NCBI GenBank assembly: GCA_035771165.1
Contig: JAWNZC010000445.1
Location: 718,501-782,500 of the forward strand
Length of the DNA stretch: 64,000 nucleotides
Direction of reading: 5' to 3'
Source: Paragorgia papillata
Lineage: Eukaryota > Cnidaria > Anthozoa > Scleralcyonacea > Coralliidae
The position numbers and the translations under genes are program-made. Positions 10,761-21,400 of the stretch are shown here, one piece after another; within the stretch, counting starts at the first letter, position 1, and the number at the start of each line of letters is the position of its first letter. The notes below the pieces were generated by a model. That model searched no databases. It saw only the letters and a list, made by a program, of their open reading frames with translations, and was not told the DNA's origin.

Positions 10761-10833
10761 GTTCTAGTGGCCTAATGGTTAGAGCGTCTGGCTAGCATTC
10801 AGAAGGTTGCGGGTTCGAGTCCCGCTTAGAGCT
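10761..10833 (+). tRNA. tRNA-Ala(AGC)-like sequence, probably the head of a SINE
   Basis: A 73-nt cloverleaf can be drawn: acceptor GTTCTAG/TTAGAGC (two wobbles), a weak D stem, anticodon stem TCTGG/TCAGA with loop CTAGCAT (anticodon AGC), and a perfect T stem GCGGG/CCCGC. The D arm resembles tRNA-Arg, and the G3-U70 pair required for Ala identity is missing. The 3' neighbour (TAACACAGCTTGTACAGCAA) recurs near 42131 without the tRNA part. This is therefore more likely a tRNA-derived SINE than a working tRNA gene. Confidence 0.4.
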
Positions 10834-10899
10834 CAGAGTTTTTCTGAGTAACACAGCTTGTACAGCAAACAACTGACAATTATTACGGTATAATTTGTT

Positions 10900-11390
10900 T
10901 AGCGCCCGCGCCTTTCACCTCTGCGACCTGGGTTCGATTCCTATACTCGCGATGCGGTTTTGATTAAAATTTCACCTTGGCCGCATGAGAGAAGAGCGCG
11001 TGCTTCCAGTTTGACTCTATATACCGGTTCCTCCTGTAGTAACAATGGACAAATGAGGGATGGTCCTTACTGGACCTTTAGGGAGAACACTTTAGATATA
11101 ACTGATACGGTTATCCAGTTTATACAAAGTTAGTTTAGTTTATACTGTATTTTCGCATAAGTTATTGCAATAATAAAAGTACAATCTATGTATTATCCAG
11201 TATAAACAAAGTTAGTTTAGTCTATTCCTTTTCGCATAAGTTATTGAAATAATAAAAGTACAATCTATGTATATCCAGTACAAACAAAGTTAGTTTAGCC
11301 ATTTATTCTAGGAACTATGGTTTAGTTTAGTTCAGTTCATTCCTTATTTTCGCAAAAGTTATTGAAATAATAAAAGTACAATTTATATAT
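10900..11390 (+). repeat. SINE body with tandemly repeated tail
   Basis: A second pol III B box (GGTTCGATTCC, near 10931) starts a SINE-like body that runs to about 11110. It is followed by three copies of an 80-95 bp unit (AAAGTTAGTTTAG...TTCGCATAAGTTATTG...AATAAAAGTACAATCTATGTAT). Confidence 0.55.
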
Positions 11391-11528
11391 CAGGAAAACA
11401 GAGATGACAATTTATTTAAATTGAGACAGTTTTTAAATGACATTGTCATTTGAAGTCGCACCTATTTATTATTAAGGTTTAATTAAACTTTCAAACCAGT
11501 ATGAGTCATAATGCTAGATATATAGTTA

Positions 11529-12467
11529 TTATCCGTATTTCATAATTATCTTCAATCTTTGTCTGATTTCTCTGTTAGCCCAGAAAAAGATAAGGCAATT
11601 AAGAGTTGAGTTTATCGTGACGAACGAAGTTGTCCAGACTTTTGCTTGAACTATTCCGTCAAGTGATGTCGTTTGCTTCGTCCATGATCCTAAAATAATA
11701 CCATTTGGAAGATAACACATGAAGCAACAAAAAACGACCAAAAAGGATGTTTTGGCTAATTTCAAGTCGCGAAGAAAATTTGTTATGTTCTTTCGTTCTT
11801 TGGCGGTATTTCTTTGCGCTTCGTCATGTACGGTGTGGTTTTGTACACGGACTGGGAACAGTACTCGCCTGGCAGTAAGAAATATGGATACATACACAAA
11901 ACACGATCCCAAGCATACAATAATAGTCATCGCAGATATCAGCACCTGTACGCTCGACCCCAAATATAGAGCCACTGCAATCATTATCGGGATGAGTCCA
12001 AGGGCGGAAAAAGCGGCCACGCACTTTCGCCTGTTTACTTGGTTCAGATGAAAGATAGGATGCACTATTGATAAATATCTTTCAATATTCATCGTGAAAA
12101 GAGTCAATGCGGATTGTCCTGAAAGGATGATCTGAGACGACTGATAAGCAAGCTTGTATGCACACTTTGCCTTTCCTGTAATTTCACTCACGTAGTTCAC
12201 CAGGAATAGCGAATGAACAACTAAAGTCACAGCAAGATCTGTCGATGATAAAATCATGATCAAAAAATATGCAATTTTCTTCTTCAGTTTGGGCGATTTC
12301 CAGAAGATGAATACAACCAACGAGTTAAGAAAAGACCCAACAATGGCGAAGAGAACATTTACAACGCAAGCCAACACACTGTTAATGATGTAAGAGGAAG
12401 ATGGCGAACGAACAACATACGCCAAAGAACGACAAGCTTTAATGACACTAACGTTTACTGCTGCCAT
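11529..12467 (-). CDS. Intronless class A (rhodopsin-like) orphan GPCR, paralogue of 5209-6144
   Basis: Seven hydrophobic segments with the same markers as its paralogue: FLNSLVV in TM1, SSTDLAV in TM2, MNIERYLSIVHPI in TM3, CYLP in TM6 and NSTLNCLIFF instead of NPxxY in TM7. I chose the ATG at 12467 (MAAVNVS), because it aligns with the paralogue's start (MATVNVS); an in-frame ATG at 12491 would add eight residues. TM1-TM3 are strongly conserved between the two proteins, while TM4 to TM5 differ greatly. The genes face each other tail to tail. The ligand is unknown. Confidence 0.87.
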   Translation of the reverse strand: MAAVNVSVIKACRSLAYVVRSPSSSYIINSVLACVVNVLFAIVGSFLNSLVVFIFWKSPKLKKKIAYFLIMILSSTDLAVTLVVHSLFLVNYVSEITGKAKCAYKLAYQSSQIILSGQSALTLFTMNIERYLSIVHPIFHLNQVNRRKCVAAFSALGLIPIMIAVALYLGSSVQVLISAMTIIVCLGSCFVYVSIFLTARRVLFPVRVQNHTVHDEAQRNTAKERKNITNFLRDLKLAKTSFLVVFCCFMCYLPNGIILGSWTKQTTSLDGIVQAKVWTTSFVTINSTLNCLIFFWANREIRQRLKIIMKYG

Positions 12468-12599
12468 CATTGTGCTATATACAAACTTCAATGTTTTGTC
12501 TCCAAAAGCCTTTCTCGTACAGTTTCGTTTTAAATTTCTCCCTAACGTATAGTTCTTCCTATATTTTTACTAGATACACTCCACTATACCCACTTTAAA

Positions 12600-14560
12600 A
12601 AAATCGCTGATCCTTATATTAATATGATCGACTGATGACCTGGGTCTTATATATCAAACATGATAAACTAATAATTCTAGGTGTCTATATAGTTACTGTG
12701 ACAACTATATACCCACACGTTTCATATGTAAACTAGAAAAAATAAATATAGCTGTAAATTACTTTTTCTTTGTTTTTAGTCGGTCTATTACATGTATAAA
12801 ACAAAATTTCAAATAATATACGTAGATATATATACGAGCAACGTCAGAAAATAGATTTAAACTCTCTGGGGCTATACAAAATATTTCGTTAAGCTTTAAA
12901 AAACAAAAATAACATAATTATCTCAAAAAACATTTCCAAATCGACAGTTTATTAAAATGATGTGTTTATTATAGACAAACTGAGAAAAACTGATTTTGTA
13001 CATAAATTACTTTGAATTAAAAAAATGTTCACTGTCACCATTCTGCAGCTGTGCAAACAGTATATTGGCGTACGTGTGACCGTCATTTTAATTGTAATTC
13101 TAATTGAGACATTGGCAGCAATGTAATCATTCGGCGCATTTGGTCTTCGAACTGACGTAAAAGTAAAACTCTCTGATAGCCAAACTGATACCAATTTCTC
13201 ACGAGCTGAAAAATATAGAAAAGCAAATGAAACTGCGGCGATGATTTATAGAAAAATAACAGGCTTCAGTTTTGCCTTATATAAAAGAAACTATAGAAAT
13301 AAATAAGAGTTTTTGCCGAGCTGTGCATGAATGTGATTTAGCACGCTCGTAAAACTAAAACCTTCTAAATAAAGGTCCAAAGGCCATAATAATAATATAA
13401 AATAATCATCCCACGACTTGTATATATATGTATATAATCCCGGTATATAAACTATATACTGCACCAGTATATATCCCACGGTTGCATGGCCGGGACGATT
13501 TTCAAGACGGGTTTATATGCACATGCATATATGCATGCAGTAAGTGCCTGTGAATTTCAGCCCGGGTTAAGAAGAGCGGGAATTTAATAAACATGCAAAC
13601 CAACCCGAAAACACAACCTGATTTATTTTACAGTACTTTCGTCTTTACTCCGTGGTTTTCACCCTATATCTAATCGTTAATGGACAAACTTTTGACTCAA
13701 TACTATTCAAAGGTACAAGTATTCCAGTTCAATTACTGCAACTTTATAGATATGGACAAACAGTTCCCCCGCGCCTGACCGGGATCCCAATTGAGCCGAA
13801 ACTCCAACCAAGCTATAGCGGAGCGTCCCGATGCCATATAAAATAATGTAACTTTCAAAATAAGAGTAAAGTATTTACAAGCGAAGATCCGGGTGTATAG
13901 TGCTGCATGCAAGACTGGGATTGTATATCAATTTGTGTAGTCGAATCTCAGTTAATGTCCAGAATAATCCAAGCTGTTGCATGCCTTGAGCTGGTTGACT
14001 GACAAAACTATTGGAATAGAATTCTAAAATTTTTTCACTCGTGCAATTTAGTAATTAAGATGCTAAGACAACGACGGTGGTTAAAAAGCAAGATAAGTTT
14101 TACAATTTAAAGAAGTCACGTGCACAGTTAACTGACTATTATATTCGATATTTGAAACTAGTTTAATGACTTCCACAACGCCCCAGCATGGCTAAAATGA
14201 TTGTAGTGTCCGCATTGAAGTCAATCTCAAGCAACAGTTCTCATGATTTCGGCCGTTTACATTGTCCCGCGAAGACGAGAAAATGCTATAAGTGGCGTAA
14301 GGGTGTATAAATGTCGAGGACAGTGTTATAGGATTACTTTTGAGACAAAAACTTATTTATTGTTGTTTTGCAAAAATGTTGCTTTTGTTTAAAGACATCG
14401 TCGTTGAGGTTGACGTCGTAGATTTAAAGTCCCAAATGCCAATTGTCCGACTATCGTCGTCGTTCAAGAAATCTCAAATCTAGTTCAGTTCAATCTCCTT
14501 ATTTCCTGAATCACGATAGCAGAAATTTCTAGATCGCGTTTCCCGTCATTTTTTGAAATC
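12600..14560. other. Intergenic AT-rich sequence without recognised genes
   Basis: Only short chance reading frames are seen. A TTTCAGCCCGGGTTAAGAAG segment near 13555 resembles the interior of the Harbinger-type MITE at 43155-43424 and may be a fragment of it. Confidence 0.4.
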
Positions 14561-14629
14561 CCGAATCTCGTCCATTTTTCTCTTGTATCCCGTTTCTCGT
14601 TATCAAAATATAATCGTTATTCGGATCCG

Positions 14630-15425
14630 TGATGAATCCGGAATCCGGAACGTTTTAGTACTGGATTCGTTTTGCCGTTTACATGCACACTAAAGAATGA
14701 ATCTGAAATAAAAACGTTCAGGTTTGATCACGTATCCGGAGATTTCGAATCCGTAAAAAATAGTAGAAAATTTGTATCCGAATACTTTTGAATCCGAAAC
14801 AATACCTCTAGTGTGAACGGTTATTCTGATGAATCTGGATACTTTTTCCGCCCGCAGTCATATGAGTTTGCGGTGGAACCAACATGACGAAGTGACGAAC
14901 ATAAGGAATTCCGGGTGTAGTGTAAAGGGCCGAATCCGAATAGTGCAAACGCCTAACGAATCCGAATACTGTTGTAGTGTAAACGCCTAACGAATTCGAA
15001 TACTGTTGTAGTGTAAACGCCTAACGAATCCGAATACTGTTGTATATAGTGTAAACGTCTAACGAATCCGAATACTGTTGTAGTGTAAACGCCTAACGAA
15101 TCCGAATACTGTTGTAGTGCAAACTCCTAACGAATCCGAATACTGTTGTAGTGTAAACGCCTATAACGAATTCGAATACTGTTGTAGTGTAAACGCCTAA
15201 CGAATCCGAATACTGTTGTAGTGTAAACGCCTAACGAATCCGAATACTGTTGTAGTGTAAACGTCTAACGAATCCGAATACTGTTGTAGTGTAAACGCCT
15301 AACAAATCCGAATACCGTTGTAGTGTAAACGCCTAACGAATCCGAATACTCGAATACTCGGTACGAAGTGAATCCGGAAATATTTACGAATCCGGAAACT
15401 TTTGCTCTAGTGTAAACGTAGTCTA
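14630..15425. mobile_element. Nonautonomous element carrying a 34-bp minisatellite
   Basis: Its left part (GAATCCGGAACGTTTTAGTA) and right end (AAACTTTTGCTCTAGTGTAAACG) match the element at 53985-54435, so this is a second, internally expanded copy. The left inverted repeat looks lost. A third partial copy of the right end follows at about 15460-15600. Confidence 0.65.
14935..15355. repeat. 34-bp tandem minisatellite, about 12 units
   Basis: The unit is GTGTAAACGCCTAACGAATC plus CGAATACTGTTGTA. One unit carries an extra TATA and another an extra TA. The 54-kb copy of the same element has only one unit, so the array expanded at this locus. Confidence 0.9.
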
Positions 15426-15942
15426 GGTCGAAATATTCTTATGATAAATGGACTTGTGCCCTGTTTACTGATACTCCGATGAATCCGAATACTGCATGTT
15501 GTAGTGTAAACTCCTAACGAATCCGAATACTCGGTACGAAGTGAATCCGAAAACGAGTTTACAAATCCGAAAACTTTGCTCTAGTGTAAACATGGTCAAA
15601 ATACTGTTTACCTATAGGCCTCTGCTGCAGACAAACGGACTATTTTTCGTGTGTTGTCGGTTAAATTAAAATTAGGGGCGACCCAAGTTCATACATGATC
15701 ATGTCATGTTGAGTCATACGGCATATTAATACACTTTATTTATTTCTAAGCCGTATAGTTTGTTTTATTTTAATAAAATTTTATGATAATACGTATAGAA
15801 GATGGATGTTGGTAAACAAAAGTTTGTATTTCTCATCGCTCCCGATCTAACCATTGAGAGCATGTAAAAAACATTGTATGTCTTTAGCCAAAGGTGGTTT
15901 CAATAAAGTTATTATTATTATACGAAGTGGCTATAGGTCCAG

Positions 15943-17043
15943 TTACCCGGTAACCGGAACTCGTTCAAGAAAAACTAAAGGTCCGGCAATCAGTTCCAGT
16001 ACCAACGCGGCCTAAAACGTCTGCCTCGGAGAACACCGCTGCCAAACGTTTTGCGCATGCGCGACGTCCGAGCTCGCACCTTAAAAAAGAGGGGGAAAAC
16101 ACTGAAATATTTGGACTGGTCCGAGAGTCTGACACAAAAGTTAAAATTATAAGCATACTACCAAAAAGATAAGGTAGGCGTAATTTGTGCATGGCTTCTT
16201 TGTCAATATTGTAACATATTCTGAAATGACCCCTTCGTAATTTTCATTACCCTTTTTTTAAAACACAAATGAATAGTCGAGTCTTACTTAGTCTTCACTG
16301 TCTGGTTGCCTGTTGCCACGGCTATAGTTCCTTCTTCTCTTGCAATGTTTACTCTAGCGAATTCACGCATGCGCAAAGCCGCAAACGTTTGGCAAGCGGT
16401 GTTGCCTCGGAGTGTCGGGGATCGTCGGAGATGTGTGGGATCGTCGTCGGAGATGTGTCATCCCCGAAATCTCCGATCTCCGAAAGAACCTCTGCGGAGG
16501 AGAGAGCTAAAACGTAGCGAGACGTGGCGAAGTAAATAAGATTTCTGTTTTACCACTGAGCACTAGCTATGTATCGAAAATAAAATTATGGGTCCTAACA
16601 CTGGCAACTGTATTTGTCATATTACCTTTTACTGTGATAAAAATCTCTGCTCGAAACGTTATGATTTCTTTACTAAAATGTTGGCAGTTCACAAAGGTTT
16701 TCGCTTTGCTTTTGTCATATCGCAAACACTGCCTATGCAGCACTTTACCTTTTACATTTATCAGTATCTCAGTTTAGAAACGGGGATCCCAGACAAAAAA
16801 CGTCTTGGTAAACGCTTCGTAAATGTAAGCATAGCTTTTACCTTTGGTTCAAGATTACTTTATAAATTAAAACATTCTCATAACGTAAAAGCTTTGTTGA
16901 TCGAAGCCATCACACACTCAATCATAGTTTACACTGACTGACACAGCTGACACAGCTCAGCTGTATAAATCGTAGTCATCAGGCCGCGCTGGTACTGGAA
17001 CGGATTGGCGGACCTCTAGATTTTCATGAACGGGTTCCCGTTA
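15943..17043. mobile_element. About 1.1-kb element with diverged 70-bp inverted ends
   Basis: The left end (CCGGTAACCGGAACTCGTTC...) and the reverse complement of the right end (CCGGTAACGGGAACCCGTTC...) match over about 70 bp with changes. An inner inverted pair (AACACCGCTGCCAAACGTTT... versus AAACGTTTGGCAAGCGGTGTT) near 16030 and 16390 suggests nested or foldback structure. Reading frames inside are not recognised. Confidence 0.55.
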
Positions 17044-17099
17044 CCGGCTTCAATTATTATAATTCATGTCATGCTCTAAAAGTCTAATACAAAATAAGC

Positions 17100-18030
17100 A
17101 ACAAATTTCTAACATGCATGCAGTTCTAGCCACACAGAGGCCGCATTGAAGGTGAGTGTGCATCAGTGCTACAAAAACGTTGAATCTCTCATTACAGCAA
17201 TCAATAGAAAATTTGTTCGTGTTCAAACAACATTTTCATTTTTGCGTACCACGCAAAATCTCTTTATTTTTAAGCATTATATTGTGTAGCTTGCATGCAT
17301 GTAAAGTCAATAAAAACGTTTATGCATATTCGGGGGTTGAGTGAATCTTGATTTAAGAAACCGCCGTGTCTACCCGATATTTTCGTGTTTTAATCGGAGA
17401 TTTCTATGGGTGAATATTGTGTGAATTTATCCAGACAAATTAGAAGTAATTTCATGACCAAACGCTGGTCTGAAGTCGAATTATTACATCGAATTCTTCG
17501 AGCTTTGTTGCCGAATCACTGGCTTCTCTCCAGCCTTCCTCTATTTTAAGTTATACAAGAGACTTTTAACATGATACCGAGTGACGAACGTTGTAATCAT
17601 GTCTTATATAAATCTATACTGGAAGTATAATTGGTCATGCACATTTTGACCTTTTGTGTAATGGATGTAGATAAAATATAGTACCGTTACTACCGTATAA
17701 ATGTGGTAAAAATCGGTTATTGCTGTTGCCCTGTCATTTTGGCAGTTGGAAAAGTTTGGTGATTATTATTGCAAGATTCGGAAAAAAGCTATTTCATTCG
17801 GAAATTTTGGGTTGGCATGCACCGAGCTTTCTTAATCACAACCTTATTCAACAATAATATACACGACATTCATGGAAAACAGGGCATTTGACGTTCTTCT
17901 TGGTTTAATCTATAGTAAATTGTATTATACATTAATGTATACAATGTAGTTAGATTGATATAGTGTATAGTTATTTGAATATTATTATTTTTTTGTTTAT
18001 TGTTAATCCTAATAAGTTCACCGTGTTTAC
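17100..18030. other. 3' flank of ATG10, no gene seen
   Basis: AT-rich sequence without recognised motifs. Confidence 0.35.
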
Positions 18031-18037
18031 ATATAAA

Positions 18038-18241
18038 GTCTTTCCTCCATCCCTCCACCCTCCATCCCTCCCCTCCCCCTCCCTCCCTCCCCTCCCTCCC
18101 TCCCTCCCTCCCTCCCTCCCTCCCTCCCTCCCTCCCTCCCTCCCTCCCTCCCTCCCTCCCTCCCTCCCTCCCTCCCTCCCTCCTTCCCTCCCTTCCTCCT
18201 TCCCTCCCTCCCTCCCTCCCTCCCTTCCTTCCTTCCTTCCT
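18038..18241. repeat. (CCCT)n/(CCTT)n microsatellite
   Basis: About 200 bp of pyrimidine tetranucleotide about 200 bp past the ATG10 stop codon. The long Pro/Ser/Leu and Gly/Arg reading frames here are artefacts. Confidence 0.95.
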
Positions 18242-18446
18242 TTTACGTTTTCTTACATGCTGATCCAACAAGTGGCCAACTACAAGAACTATATTTAACG
18301 GACATTAAAATGCAATTAAAAGAAAGCTCGCAATGCAGGGGTCCCGTATTCTAATTTTGATCACCCTATAATATTAGCTTATACGCTAACCTTAATTTCA
18401 CAATGTTATTTGGCAATGTTATTTTGTTTTTTGTTTTTTGGCAATG

Positions 18447-21400
18447 TTATTTCATAGCCAACTGCAACGGCAACCTCAGTCCCACTGTTGGTCCGACAGC
18501 ACTAAGCCAAGTGATGATATAACTGCAAGAATATCTGAAAATTTTGAAATTAAAGAAGGAATTTAAAATTAAAATTACCGAGAAATCCGTGGAAAATTAC
18601 CAGCATTACCTCGCAATGCCAAGGTAACCAATCGACACCGAGAAGCTAAGGAAAATCAAGAGAAAACGAAATGGAAGGGAAAGATATACGCTGATAAACA
18701 TCGGCGCACGCAACCAAGTAACATCAAAGTGGGTGACACTGTCCTTGTGAAACAAAAGAAACAGAACAAACTTTCAACAACTTTTCGAGCTACACCTTAT
18801 ACTGTGATCTCTGTTAAAGGATCAAAGGTAGTGGCAGCGAACGACAATCACCGCATCATCAGGAATACTACATTCTTCAAGAAGATTCCAAGTGGAATTG
18901 GCAGTGATGAGGATGACGACCAGCTTATCATGGAGCCCAGGCAAACCAAGTACAAGACAGGAAGTTGGACAAGCCATACCAACACGGAGATCTACCAGAG
19001 ACCGAGTGCAGACTGAACATTATGGACATCCAGTTAACTCATCGATAATCCATTGATATTATCAGGATATATATATATATATATATATATGTTTATATAA
19101 TTGACCTTATAATAACGTACTAATATCTTCACATTACAGTTACTATTAAAAGGGGAGTGGTGTAGTGAATACGTCACTAGTTCCAGACTTCTCCCCAGGG
19201 GGCTAGAAGATTGAGAGAGAAAAACACGAGGACCGTTTTATGACTAAGCACGTAGCGAGAGTAGTAATAAAGATTAGAAAATACAACAATCATGGTACTC
19301 ATTATTCATTTATCGTCCAATCACGAGGCAGATAATTAAAATGCCCTGCATTTAATTAAGTTTATGCAAATTAAGTATTCTACTTACTTGTCACTGACAG
19401 TCGACGACTCTCTACTCAATAATTTCATAAAGTCGGCAGTATGACATGGATGAACTAGAAAGAATGGTTGCTGCAATAGTGGATGTTCCTAGACAAAAAT
19501 AATAATTATAAAATAATGTGTCCTCTACGCACGTTCAGATTGGCCTGGCCCCGTGCATTTATAAGGCCTGTGATAAACGGCGTATTTTTCATGAAGTTCA
19601 ACTTAATTCTCATATTTTATACGGCGCGTGAAAAATACGCCGTTTATTACAGGCCTAAGCTAGAATATGGAAATAATGAATGACGTAAAATGGCATAAAA
19701 TGGCGTAGGATGGCAGCGCCTGGCGGGAAAAGCCAGCCATGCAGCTTTCAAAACTGATTCAACGATTTAAGGAATTTAATTCTGCCACAAAATATAATGA
19801 ATACAGTACGTACATAATAAATTAAGGCAAGAAAGCCCAAATAAAAACAATAAAGCTCATCTAGATTTGGGTACCTCGACTACAAATTTTGAATAATTTG
19901 AAGGAGTAAAGGAATTTATGGATATCAAAGTTATGGAAGAAGATAGTGTTCAATTGTCCAACTTTAAGCTTGTTTCTTTCTTTATAAAACAAATAAAACA
20001 TATAAAACATATATCGCTCCTGTGCCTATATATGTACTCTTATAAAGGTACGTTTGACGTCATTTGAAACGAAAGAAGTGTAAAGGCTTCTACTCAACTT
20101 CGTTCGTTTTCAAATGACATGCACGGAGCTTCATGTTTTATTTGTTAAATAAAAATAAACCCTATACAATGTTTTGGTGTTGGTTCTTCCCCCTAGTAAT
20201 TGTCTTTTTATCACGAATAGACCAAATAACAAAATGATAAGACCAAGATTAAAGCTTTCAATGTTCTATATAGTCAAGCTGAGTCCCCAGACGCGGATTG
20301 AACCTTGAACCTTTTGTGAGACACTTGCACTGGAGGGCAACATTTTCAGTTCTAATTACCGCAGAGTTCCCAAAGAAAATCACCCCCCCCCCCCCCCCCC
20401 CCGCCCCCCCACCCCAAAAAAAAATAAAAATGAAAAAATGAAAGTAACAGTCAACAGAATGTAACGGAAAACGCGTTAAATTTAACCGATATAAATTTTT
20501 TATCTGAAAAAGATGCTCACAAACAGTAATGGACACTAACCACAAATCCCATGCAAGAGCCTCTGGAACCACGGCGAACAAACACGTTCATGTACGTAAT
20601 GTAAGGTTTTAAATACACATTTCAAATTCGTGTTCTTATTTGACGAGTTTGTTTCTGGTTAGTTATACACGAACGTGTATGTGTGGCTTCATAAATATAT
20701 ATCAAATATCTAGCTGTCATATACTAACTAACCTTTTTGCTACCCGAAAATAACGGTCTCCAGAAAGTAACGGCTACCCAAAAGGTAGCAGCCCCGATGG
20801 GCGCCGCTAATCCCGAAAGTAACGGGGGCACTTTTTGAGAACTTTATGGTATTCTTCGGGGGCCCTGTTCAATGTTGGAGACTATTGTCAACGTTTATCG
20901 CATGGGTTTCTTTAGTATTTCCTATTCAACCTTAAACATTGACCAGGAAGAGGAAGAGAGGGATAGATAAATACGAGTATCACAAATACGAAGTGTACCA
21001 GGCCAAGGGTTTATTTTTCAACAATACTAAAATATGAAAAATCTGACTGTGGCAACTGGGAATCGAACCTAACGATTTCAAATGAAGGCACCGGCGCTCT
21101 GACTACTAATGAGCTATTAGGACACAGTCAGGGCCGTCAGAAATTTTCTTATTTAAAGATTAACTCCTGACTGACTGAATCGGTCTTCTGGCTAGCTCCC
21201 AGTCAGCAAGGGGTCAAGCTCTTTGCTATTCCTTATGTATATAGTTAAAAAATGCCGTTATAGCCAACTAAGCTGTTTATGTGTAATTCGTCAAGTAAAT
21301 ATGAAGAGTCCAAATAACAACCTATACGCAGTGAGTATAATGTCCCAAACTCCTACCGTTCTCAAGAAAAAAGAATCAGCCAGAACTGTTGTTATACCAA

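Noticed and set aside
10761..10833. Functional tRNA-Ala gene
   Set aside because: The G3-U70 identity pair is absent, the D stem is poor, and the flank is shared with a SINE fragment.
14935..15355. CRISPR-like array of 34-bp repeats
   Set aside because: The repeats are head to tail with no unique spacers, in a eukaryotic transposon. It is a minisatellite.
16588..16941. 117-codon ORF
   Set aside because: It lies inside a transposon with inverted ends and shows no recognisable domain.
17870..18298. Pro/Ser and Gly/Arg-rich reading frames
   Set aside because: They come from the CCCT microsatellite next to ATG10.
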